Shown here one piece after another: positions 1 through 7,826 of a stretch of DNA of 64,000 nt; positions within the stretch are counted from its first letter, which is position 1; each line of letters begins with the position of its first letter. The DNA comes from Pontiella sulfatireligans (GTDB lineage: Bacteria; Verrucomicrobiota; Kiritimatiellia; Kiritimatiellales; Pontiellaceae), in NCBI RefSeq assembly GCF_900890705.1, contig NZ_CAAHFH010000003.1, positions 1 through 64,000 of the forward strand. The letters run 5' to 3'. The notes under the pieces were generated by a model, which was not told the DNA's origin, ran no database searches, and saw only the letters and a list, made by a program, of their open reading frames with translations. The translations under genes and the position numbers were made by a program.

Positions 1-607
1 TGTCGATGGAGGCCGTCAGCTTTCCCGCCTTGGCTCCGCTGCCGTATTCATAGCGGCGGTGCGGCTCGCGCGCGCCATACCAGAAAAACCACGGTCGACC
101 CTTTGCCGTTTCCAAAAACGCATCAAAGTTGGCTGCATAATCCTCGTTGGACATGCCCTGAGCCGGCGGTTTTGCCTTAATTTCCGCCCAAGCGGTTCCG
201 ATCATCTGCCGCGGACAGCCATCCATCATTCCGGGATCACCCGGCCCCCAGCCCTTCCCAGTTTTGGCCGTGAGGTATCCGTTTTCCCGCAGGATCTCCG
301 GGAAGGTTTTAAATTTTGCGGGAAATTTAATCACATGGTTTGCGGCCTCTTCGAGCTGCCACGAATTGCGGCCCGTCAAAATGCTCGACCGTGACGGCGC
401 GCACTTAGCATTGGGTGTATAGGCATTGCGGAACAGAATACCCTCCCCCGCCAGCCGATCAAACGCAGGCGTTTCCACCCAGTCACAACCGCAGGCCCCC
501 ATATGCATCCATGTGGCATCGTCCATGATGCAAAATAGAATATTGGGCCGTTCTGCACCTTGTGCCGACAAACAAACCAGAAACAAAACCCATTTAATCC
601 ATTTCAT
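1..607 (-). CDS. Sulfatase, N-terminal part (runs off window)
   Basis: About 202 codons are visible, from an ATG to the window edge, with no stop. The start MKWIKWVLFLVCLSAQG is a signal peptide, followed by RPNILFCIMDDATW, the usual first strand of S1-family sulfatases with its metal-binding aspartates. The active-site motif is NAKCAPSRSSILTGR: C-A-P-S-R fits the C-x-P-x-R signature in which Cys becomes formylglycine. The domain continues with GKGWGPGDPG and REPHRRYEYG, resembling heparan-N-sulfatase-like (S1_8) members. It probably removes sulfate esters from polysaccharide in the periplasm. The C-terminal half lies outside the window, so intactness cannot be judged. Confidence 0.9.
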   Translation of the reverse strand, partial: MKWIKWVLFLVCLSAQGAERPNILFCIMDDATWMHMGACGCDWVETPAFDRLAGEGILFRNAYTPNAKCAPSRSSILTGRNSWQLEEAANHVIKFPAKFKTFPEILRENGYLTAKTGKGWGPGDPGMMDGCPRQMIGTAWAEIKAKPPAQGMSNEDYAANFDAFLETAKGRPWFFWYGAREPHRRYEYGSGAKAGKLTASID

Positions 608-727
608 AAAAACTCCAGACCTCCGAACCAACGATCAGATATTCTTCGCATCAAAAGGTTATATTTACCCATACGATGCAAATCATGGAATCTAAACGGG
701 AAGTTCAACCCCTTTCGATGAGTCGCT

Positions 728-757
728 AAAAAAACCGTACGGTTAATCATTTTTTCC
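728..757 (-). terminator. Possible weak terminator after the modular glycosidase-like gene
   Basis: On the minus strand AACC-GTAC-GGTT is followed by a run of T, about 45-70 nt past the stop of the gene ending at 801. The stem is only 4 bp with A/T flanks, so this is a weak call. The rest of 608-800 shows no gene. Confidence 0.3.
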
Positions 758-800
758 TGCGGATCGAACCATTGCGAGGCCGACTAACACCATAATCTGT

Positions 801-3800
801 TTAGTTTTCTTCAATAATCAGCCGGATGAATTGGTTGGTTGTTCCGGCGGTAAAAATGCGGTTGGAAACAAAATTAAAGTCGCCATCGACGATATTGGTT
901 CCGATGACGGTATAGCCTTCGTTTTTCCAAACATTGGAAACGAGATTGTCGGTCAGTTCCAGATAGTACAGCAGGCCGCTGTTTGGATCGGATCGGACGG
1001 CGTGGACATAGTTAAACCCATCGCTCCCTTTTTCAAAGGTTGGACGATGGCCTTGATGCGCGGGATTGGTTGGATCGCCGCCGAGTCCATATTCGACGAA
1101 GTTGGAAAACTGGTCGTTGTCGTCGTCGCCATCCGGCCCGAAAACAAGGCCATACTGATTCGACCAAGCAGCATAGCCGGAAGTTCGGGTTGCCCACACC
1201 GTCGTGTAGCCATTGGAAACGTCGTTAAAGTCGGCAAATAGAATGCTGTTTCCATTTGTCCAACTCTGTTCCCAGTCTTCGGTCAGCATGTTGGTTTGTC
1301 CGTTCGACCAATTTACATAATTATTGGTCACCAATGTTGTAAAATCAGCAATCCGGTCGCCCCTCCACCGTAACACTCCTTGATCGATGTTCATGACGGC
1401 ATCATCGTCCATGCGCAAAGCAGCAGAAAAGCTGCCTTCGATCTGAAGCAATCCGCTATTCAGGTTAAGCGTCGATGATCCGGCATCGGTATCGCTCCAA
1501 TCCATCTCAACCCCAGGGGTCAGGATGGTGCCGCCATTGAGGTTCACGGTGCCATCTCCTTCGCCCGTCCCGATGCGTAGCGGATTCCACGCGGAGAGCG
1601 AAAGGTTCAGGTTGCCGCCATTGATTTCGAGTTCCCCATGTGACGAATCCCCCACGAAGAAAAAGTTCCCGATTGTTGCCGCTCCATTATTCAGCAGCAA
1701 CCGGCCTATTGAGTTACCGAACGTGCCCAGCTTAACATCGTTTTTTACCATTAGATGGCCCCCAGGTGAAACCGCCACGGTGGCCATTGCATCATGCGAA
1801 ATATTCAATATATATGCATAGGATTCGGCATCGACCTCAAGCGAGCCTGCAACCGATGTATGATGGACCGCATCAACGGTAGCTGGAACGGTTCCGACAT
1901 CCCAGTTGGCCGCATTCGTCCAGCGTCCATCCCCAGTCGTATTGACAAACTCACAAGTCTTAGGATCGGTTTCTTGCTTAATCAATCGCACAAAAAAGAC
2001 GGGCACTTCCTCTACGGAATGCAGCTCAAAATCAAAGTTTAAATCCGGGGCGTCCATCACGGCATCAATGAAAAAGGTTACGGTTTTCACCTTGTCCTCA
2101 CCGGTTGCCACCACCGACTTTTCCTGCGTCCCACTGCTAGTGGTATAAACCAGCTTTAGCGTACCAGGAACTCCATCATAGTAAGATACTTTAATAACGA
2201 CAGGGTGCTCGCCCATTAGCAACAAACGATCATCCACAACAAATCCCATCTTTTGGCCTTTGCGCGCAGTATAGTCATAGGGCCTGCCGTTATCCGCATA
2301 CCACAAATCCTTTGCGGTAGGCACCGCCATACACGGGGTTGTTTCGTATCCGGAAATATCCCGCTGATACAGCCAGCGTTCCACATTTTTCACCGGCCCT
2401 GCATTGGAGCTGCCGTCTTCGTTTTTGTTGGCCCATGGACTGATGCTGAGTTCATTGAGCATGACCCAGGCATCGGGCGTATTCTCAACGTTTCTGGATA
2501 GACCCAGTCCCAGGTACCAGGTGAGTTCCGGGTTGAGTGTATTGTTGTCATGCATCACATAATTGCGGCGCATCTGCAGCATACGGAACGACGAGATCTG
2601 ATATCGATACGGGAACGATTCCTTCCAGCCGAACCGCTCTTCGTTAGAGTACTCTTCATTCTCATCGCCAAACCGCAGGTTGTTTGCAATGAACGGATTG
2701 GTTTCGTCCACATCCACGTGCCGGTCTGAATTGATCGTTATACCGAACTGAGGCATGTGAATGGTTGCCCCGTACATTTCGATAAATCCATTTCGGCTGC
2801 CGATGCCCAATTGGCCGGCATAATCCACGTGCGATTGCAGACCACTGCCCACATACATCAGCTTCCAGACATTTGTACCGAAGGCATCAGCCCAGAAATC
2901 TAGCCTTTCTTTCGTGCGGGAGGCAATTTCGTCGGCTGTATATTCAAATCCAAGCTGATCAAAATCATCCTGATCGTATACAGTAAACTCTTCACCATAC
3001 GAGGCCGACCGGTAGCACAGATTCACCACCTTCAGTTCCTCCATGGCCGGAATGCCGCTATTGCCAAGGGCCTCGATCAGGAGTTGATAACGGCTGTGAT
3101 AATCGGGATCCATAATATCCAAATTATGGACCTGATAATCCGTCCGATCCGTATGCATGTTGATTTTAGCAATATCCAGCGAGTCCATCCAACGCGGTGC
3201 ATTTTCTCGTAATTGCATGCCGGAGAGCGGCAGCCCGGTCGGAGATACGGTTTCCCAGAGAGCGGCTCGAAGCCTGAGGCTTACGCCGTCATACCCTTCC
3301 GCTGCATCCAGAATCTGCTGGCGCAACGACTCAAAGTCATAGACGCCTTCAGTCGGTTCGAGCTCATCCCAGGTCACGTGCAGATCCCGCAAGCTGCCGC
3401 ATGAGAGTTCATGGATATCATCTCCCGCAAATTTAAAATAGGCATTCGGATCCGCTGCCACCGATTCCGGCAAAGACCAGTCCCACCCATTCACCACGGT
3501 GTTATTGGTTATCCATACTGCAGGATAAGGCTGCGTCACTTTGTTAAATGTGCCCCAGTATTTCCACAGATTTTCGGCATAGGCACTTGTCAAAACCATC
3601 AGATCAAAGGCTTCGAGCAGGTCATCGCCCTCCGCAACCAAGCTGTCATTTCCGTTGTAGCTTAAAGACATATCCGGAACATCTGTGACCTCACGTGGAA
3701 TCTCAATTGCACTGTCCAGTCGCAGCACAACCACGGTGCTGTTACTTAAGGAAGTTTGCATCACCGGATTCATTATACCGTCAACCAGCACCGTGAAGTT

Positions 3801-4445
3801 TGATGCCATGGCTGTACCGGTGACCGGCTTGCTGAGATTGACCAGTAGCTCCTGCTGATTAAAAGGGTTCACCTGAACATCATTGACCGCCAGCACATCG
3901 CCGATCTTGATATACTCAAACCATAGATCGCCAAAATAGGGATCTCCGGCATTGCCGATATAGAAATTGATCGTCTCAATATTGCCGTGCTGCTGCCCAT
4001 GCGTCAATTCCCAGGATTCCACCAGAGGAGCCAGATCAATTTCGATATTCTGCCATGCATCGGTCGATGCGTTCAGCCCGGGATAGATACGCCATGTTCC
4101 CAAATCGCCGTTGCTCGTCGTCAGCCCGTCGATCGTAATCGTCACCGCACAGCCGGCCACTTTATCGGGTTCTACATGACCGATACGATAACGAAAGAAC
4201 ATCCTGGGAAGCTCGAAGATATCTTGATTAATATCGAACAGGAGTCGGGCTTTCCACGACTGCTGCTCCTCGGCGATACTCATCTTCAATTCACCATCAG
4301 CGGCTGAAAGTGTTGCATTTTCCACAGCGATCCCTACATAGCTCCCCACCTCAAAATCGTAAATAATGGAGGCCGCATGAATATGCATTCCGGCAAACAG
4401 AACCAGCGCAAGCAAACAGGCCGTTTTAAGTCGTATATGATTCAT
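801..4445 (-). CDS. Large secreted modular glycosidase-like protein
   Basis: The product has 1214 residues with a signal peptide (1-24). Domains by eye: a beta-sandwich, carbohydrate-binding-like region (about 25-185); a linker; a TIM-barrel-like region (about 310-690) with NGWDWSLP, WDELEPTEGVYDF and VERWLYQRD; a beta-rich domain (about 727-835) starting DYTARKGQKMG; NGG passenger repeats from TNAANWDVGTVP (about 840-1095); an Asp-rich thrombospondin-3-like DGDDDNDQFSNF (about 1100); and a C-terminal module ending NQFIRLIIEEN. The W-x-E-L-E-P-T-E-G pattern is typical of TIM-barrel glycosidases, but I cannot name a CAZy family. The protein of 527 residues encoded at 14177-15760 is a paralogue of the barrel plus following domain. 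Probably an exported, surface-displayed polysaccharide-active enzyme. The ribosome site is weak (AATAGG), and the 3' end of a gene remnant overlaps the start by 20 bp. Confidence 0.8.
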   Translation of the reverse strand: MNHIRLKTACLLALVLFAGMHIHAASIIYDFEVGSYVGIAVENATLSAADGELKMSIAEEQQSWKARLLFDINQDIFELPRMFFRYRIGHVEPDKVAGCAVTITIDGLTTSNGDLGTWRIYPGLNASTDAWQNIEIDLAPLVESWELTHGQQHGNIETINFYIGNAGDPYFGDLWFEYIKIGDVLAVNDVQVNPFNQQELLVNLSKPVTGTAMASNFTVLVDGIMNPVMQTSLSNSTVVVLRLDSAIEIPREVTDVPDMSLSYNGNDSLVAEGDDLLEAFDLMVLTSAYAENLWKYWGTFNKVTQPYPAVWITNNTVVNGWDWSLPESVAADPNAYFKFAGDDIHELSCGSLRDLHVTWDELEPTEGVYDFESLRQQILDAAEGYDGVSLRLRAALWETVSPTGLPLSGMQLRENAPRWMDSLDIAKINMHTDRTDYQVHNLDIMDPDYHSRYQLLIEALGNSGIPAMEELKVVNLCYRSASYGEEFTVYDQDDFDQLGFEYTADEIASRTKERLDFWADAFGTNVWKLMYVGSGLQSHVDYAGQLGIGSRNGFIEMYGATIHMPQFGITINSDRHVDVDETNPFIANNLRFGDENEEYSNEERFGWKESFPYRYQISSFRMLQMRRNYVMHDNNTLNPELTWYLGLGLSRNVENTPDAWVMLNELSISPWANKNEDGSSNAGPVKNVERWLYQRDISGYETTPCMAVPTAKDLWYADNGRPYDYTARKGQKMGFVVDDRLLLMGEHPVVIKVSYYDGVPGTLKLVYTTSSGTQEKSVVATGEDKVKTVTFFIDAVMDAPDLNFDFELHSVEEVPVFFVRLIKQETDPKTCEFVNTTGDGRWTNAANWDVGTVPATVDAVHHTSVAGSLEVDAESYAYILNISHDAMATVAVSPGGHLMVKNDVKLGTFGNSIGRLLLNNGAATIGNFFFVGDSSHGELEINGGNLNLSLSAWNPLRIGTGEGDGTVNLNGGTILTPGVEMDWSDTDAGSSTLNLNSGLLQIEGSFSAALRMDDDAVMNIDQGVLRWRGDRIADFTTLVTNNYVNWSNGQTNMLTEDWEQSWTNGNSILFADFNDVSNGYTTVWATRTSGYAAWSNQYGLVFGPDGDDDNDQFSNFVEYGLGGDPTNPAHQGHRPTFEKGSDGFNYVHAVRSDPNSGLLYYLELTDNLVSNVWKNEGYTVIGTNIVDGDFNFVSNRIFTAGTTNQFIRLIIEEN
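925..939. repeat. Palindrome TTCCAA-ACA-TTGGAA
   Basis: Exact copy of the dispersed 15-bp palindrome. It lies inside the modular glycosidase-like gene and is read as TCC AAT GTT TGG AAA (SNVWK). Confidence 0.8.
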
Positions 4446-4689
4446 AGATGCCTATTTCTACAGAACCTGTAGTTGAATGAACAAACTGTTTTTCAGCACT
4501 ATTATAATGATTGCTCACCGCAATATAGTCATTGCGAAACGGACCGACCATCTGCGAATCCCAGTCATTAGTATTCACCGTTCCATTTACCAGATTGGTT
4601 TGGTCGAGCAAACGATAGACGAGTGAGCTATCGCCCACATTGGAAGCATGAACAAAAGCAAATGCTTTTATTGGGTCACAGATCGTCAT
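4426..4689 (-). pseudogene. Orphan C-terminal tail of a modular surface protein
   Basis: The 87-codon frame reads FAFVHASNVGDSS, LLDQTNLV, NDWDSQMVGPFRNDY. This lines up with the end of the 806-residue protein at 7827-10247 (FSYVYAKRDGDAG, LVDTTDLV, NNWDSQSSGPVVGDY) and more loosely with the end of the 1214-residue protein. There is no signal peptide, repeat or TSP3 part, and the expected RFIKL ending is replaced by an unrelated run-on. I read it as the 3' remnant of a deleted paralogue. Translation as a free small protein cannot be excluded. Confidence 0.7.
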
Positions 4690-4702
4690 CTATTCTTCCT
4701 TC

Positions 4703-7354
4703 TTATTCAGCAATGACACGATAAAAAATGTGAGTCTGCTCGTTGGCAAACGACTCGGTCCATTCCACCAGCGTTTCAGCCCCCGACAGCACTTCAATAG
4801 CTTTCCAGTCATTAGAAATGAGGTTCTCGCTACGCTGGATGATGTAATATTCATGGTCACCGGAACCGCTCAGCGACAAATGTACCGTTGAAGGCAGCTC
4901 AAGTTCCATTTCCTCAATAGCCACTGACCCTGTGCTCCACAACGGCGCTTCGCGCGAATATGCCAGGCGGCCTTCTGCACGAGGATCATCAAAAAGCTGC
5001 GGATTCATTTTGTGTGAACCTTCCACATCGACTCCAACGCCGATATGACCGATCGGATGACGACCGCCATTGATATAATTCTGCACCGCAAAACGTAGAG
5101 CCGGCTCGTGACCAACCGGATCAAGTACCGCCAGCGCGGCGATATATTCACCCTCGGGAACTCGTTCACACGGTACAGGGATCGATACATTCACGGTATA
5201 GTTGGAAGCTGGCGTCAGATAACTATGACCATCCTCGTCCCAGTCATCGCCCGGTAGCCATTCGCGGATATCCACCTCGTCGAGGATGGTTTTCCAGATC
5301 GGTTTACGTGTGGCGGGATCAAGCAAACTGAACTCCAACGGCCAGTCGTGGTAAAATGGCGCGGCACCGGTATTGCAGATCGTCATGGCCAGCCGCAGAT
5401 TCCCGCCGGGCTCAACCCGGCCAGACCAACTGATCTGCGAAATCAGAAAGCGGTAACCGAACGCCTTCTGAACTTCCTGCGCACCGGCCTGTACCGCCGG
5501 ATCACTTTCGGTATAGGAAGAAACCCAACCCAAACCACTGCAATGCAGGTTATAGATCGTATCCAACAGAAAATCGAGATGAACGGGATCAGTCAGCGTG
5601 TCATCGGGATCATCGCCGGGTTGAATCTGCCAATCACCCCAGTTGTAAGCCGTCTCGCCTTCCATTGGATGCGTTTTCCATCGTCCGGTTGCATTGTTCA
5701 GCTCTTCGATCATGGCACTATGTGAACCCATCTGCTGAATGTGCGCCCATGAGTCCCAGTAGATCCCGACATCATAATTCGTGAATTGATCCGCATGACG
5801 CACAAGGAATTTCTTGTTGGTAAAGGCCGCTGTGAACGCATCGCCCATGAGGGTCTGGATCTCCGCCGTCGGCGAAGGACTATGGTGCTCGCCCCAGTAG
5901 CCGATCAGCCCCATCTGCACCCAGGCCACGCGCGGATCATTGTCCCAGCACTCACCCAATCGATAAATCAGTCGTTCCAGCCGTTGGGTAAACTGGGTGC
6001 TGCTGTAGTCGCCGGTGGTCATATCGGATGGCCAGTATTCATTCCCCGGGTTGGAATCCCAGTCGAGATAAACCCGCGGAATCACCTTGATGCCTTGTTC
6101 CGCCAGTCCGGCCCATTTTGCATCACAGTAATCTTTGATCTTCTGAACCGTATCGCTCTCGTCGTTTTCGATGTTGTTCCAACGGATATAATCACGTCCA
6201 ATCGTCCCGTATTCATGATTAACTGCACTGTTTCGGTTGGGCCGAAAGCCTTTGAGCGGATTCATCAGCGCATCGGTGTTTTCGGGTGGAAAAACGGTGA
6301 TCAGCGGCGCACCATTTTCGCAATCCACACCGAGTTGCAGCGCTTCTGCAAAGCGAGCTGCCCAGTCACCGCCCACCGGAAGCAGGCCGGCTGTAAAACA
6401 GTATGCATTCAAAGCGGTCGGTATGGCGCCGTCAATCGCCAGGTTAATAACAATATTACTTATGCCCGCCGACACCGAAATGGTCTCGACGGCATATTCT
6501 GCCCCGGGTTCCGACATCTGCTGCAGGCTGAGGCGGATCTCGCGATTGGTTGTGGCAACATAATTCACCGACACAGGTACCGTGGAACCGGGAATAATTA
6601 CCGGCGATGCAATCAAAGCGATGGTTTCTTCAAGTCCGGTCAATGTAATGCAATCTACATCAGACTCGATAATTTCATCCAGACGGTCATTCCAGCTGCC
6701 CTCCACCGGCTGAAGGCTGACACCGAATTTGTATGCATCGAGCGCCTCCGGTGTATCCGCATCGATATCGACATTAATGACTTCACTTTTGAACCCCGCC
6801 GGGACCGTAAAACGCGTATACCCGTATCCGGTCCAGAGATTGGAATTGAGCTGAAAGCTGACCTCGATATCGCGCTCCGTAGTAGCTTCATAGCGAACCG
6901 TGACCGGAACTGTAGTTCCCGGTCGTACCGCATCAGGAGCCTCGATGTATACCAGATCATCCGTCTCTGGAATCGGCTCCTCGAAACAGCTGATGTCGGG
7001 TTCGATGATCTGATCCAGCCGCTCCGGCCAGCCGCCCCCGATCGGTTCAATGGTTATCCCGAACTTGTATGCATTGGTCGCAATGGGGATGGAAGCATTT
7101 ATGGCCAATTCAACGATCACGCTTCCGGTTCCGGCGGGAACCATTACCGAACTGCTGCCGTATCCGGTCCAGGGACTGCTGTTCTGCTGAAACCTCACCG
7201 CAACTGTTCGGCTTTCCATCGCTTCATACTGCACCGTCACAGGAACAACCGATCCAGGATGAACCACGTTCGTGACCGACACCGAAGTCAGGACATCGGC
7301 TGCGATGACAGCCGTCGACAGCAGGGTCATACATACTGTTGCATGATATTTCAT
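4703..7354 (-). CDS. Secreted DUF4832-type protein with three N-terminal beta repeats
   Basis: The product has 883 residues; MKYHATVCMTLLSTAVIA is a signal peptide and GGAG sits 5 nt before the ATG. Three homologous repeats of about 100 residues follow (about 20-123, 125-238, 240-350), each with PGSxVPVxVxYxA, an aromatic stretch and a closing D-x-C. The second half starts NPLKGFRPNRN and contains IPRVYLDWDSNPG, VQMGLIGYWGEHH and YNWGDWQ, which I recognise as the DUF4832/DUF4874 glycoside-hydrolase-like region. A C-terminal beta-sandwich ends HIFYRVIAE. The exact substrate is unknown; the setting points to polysaccharide binding or hydrolysis outside the cytoplasm. The three repeats look like stacked carbohydrate-binding or spacer domains produced by duplication. 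Confidence 0.8.
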   Translation of the reverse strand: MKYHATVCMTLLSTAVIAADVLTSVSVTNVVHPGSVVPVTVQYEAMESRTVAVRFQQNSSPWTGYGSSSVMVPAGTGSVIVELAINASIPIATNAYKFGITIEPIGGGWPERLDQIIEPDISCFEEPIPETDDLVYIEAPDAVRPGTTVPVTVRYEATTERDIEVSFQLNSNLWTGYGYTRFTVPAGFKSEVINVDIDADTPEALDAYKFGVSLQPVEGSWNDRLDEIIESDVDCITLTGLEETIALIASPVIIPGSTVPVSVNYVATTNREIRLSLQQMSEPGAEYAVETISVSAGISNIVINLAIDGAIPTALNAYCFTAGLLPVGGDWAARFAEALQLGVDCENGAPLITVFPPENTDALMNPLKGFRPNRNSAVNHEYGTIGRDYIRWNNIENDESDTVQKIKDYCDAKWAGLAEQGIKVIPRVYLDWDSNPGNEYWPSDMTTGDYSSTQFTQRLERLIYRLGECWDNDPRVAWVQMGLIGYWGEHHSPSPTAEIQTLMGDAFTAAFTNKKFLVRHADQFTNYDVGIYWDSWAHIQQMGSHSAMIEELNNATGRWKTHPMEGETAYNWGDWQIQPGDDPDDTLTDPVHLDFLLDTIYNLHCSGLGWVSSYTESDPAVQAGAQEVQKAFGYRFLISQISWSGRVEPGGNLRLAMTICNTGAAPFYHDWPLEFSLLDPATRKPIWKTILDEVDIREWLPGDDWDEDGHSYLTPASNYTVNVSIPVPCERVPEGEYIAALAVLDPVGHEPALRFAVQNYINGGRHPIGHIGVGVDVEGSHKMNPQLFDDPRAEGRLAYSREAPLWSTGSVAIEEMELELPSTVHLSLSGSGDHEYYIIQRSENLISNDWKAIEVLSGAETLVEWTESFANEQTHIFYRVIAE

Positions 7355-7459
7355 TAAAGCTCCAATTCAACTTAGGCTTCCGCTTCAGCACAGCGTTCAG
7401 TTATACAGCGTCGACCATACATATTACATACGCTTGGCTGTTGTGGCGGGATATCAAAA

Positions 7460-7487
7460 AACCCCGAAACCTGGGGCTTTTGATGAT
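7460..7487 (-). terminator. Rho-independent terminator
   Basis: The minus strand reads AAAAGCCCC-AGGTTTC-GGGGTTTTTT: a CCCC/GGGG stem extended by A-T pairs and a T tract. It lies about 40 nt after the stop of the remnant ending at 7525, so it probably served the deleted ancestral gene. It may also act in the other direction. Confidence 0.65.
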
Positions 7488-7524
7488 TTATTGCCCGTAT
7501 TTAAACGGGATGCATCAATCCCGG

Positions 7525-7697
7525 TTAAGGCGCCAGCTCTTCCGCCACGAAGAATTCTACCGGATTAAAAGCAGGAACATTCCATGTAGCCGAAGATACG
7601 CCATTGGTCGTGCCAACGGCACTCCAACCCGGGGTGGTCAGTGACATTGAGCCCGTCATTCTCCGCAAAGAGCGTACGAGGCGAGCGCCAACTGAGA
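7525..7697 (-). pseudogene. Second orphan C-terminal tail, frameshifted
   Basis: The final frame reads TTPGWSAVGTTNGVSSATWN and ends in FFVAEELAP, resembling the ends of neighbouring modular proteins (FIRLIIEEN, FIKLLIEEL). In another frame just upstream YALCGE resembles the TSP3-like EYALNGNP segment, so the remnant appears frameshifted. A TGA in the final frame closes it about 38 codons before the first downstream ATG context. Nothing else recognisable is seen up to 7826. This is a relic of a deleted surface protein that kept its own terminator. Confidence 0.6.
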
Positions 7698-7826
7698 CTC
7701 AATAATGTGACATTTACATATTTTCATTCGGACAGGTGCCATACCAAGCAATTTAGTTGTACGATGATTCTTTTCAAACAAGCCCCGGTTTCCCGGGACC
7801 TGTCGGTGTTACTGCTTATGTTCGGA

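Noticed and set aside
376..558. Separate small minus-strand gene inside the first sulfatase
   Set aside because: It is an out-of-frame shadow of the sulfatase frame that runs from 607 to the window edge.
5786..7357. A 523-codon plus-strand open frame opposite the DUF4832-type gene
   Set aside because: The minus-strand frame has a signal peptide, three repeats and known domain features; the plus-strand peptide is low-complexity, Arg/His-rich and resembles nothing.
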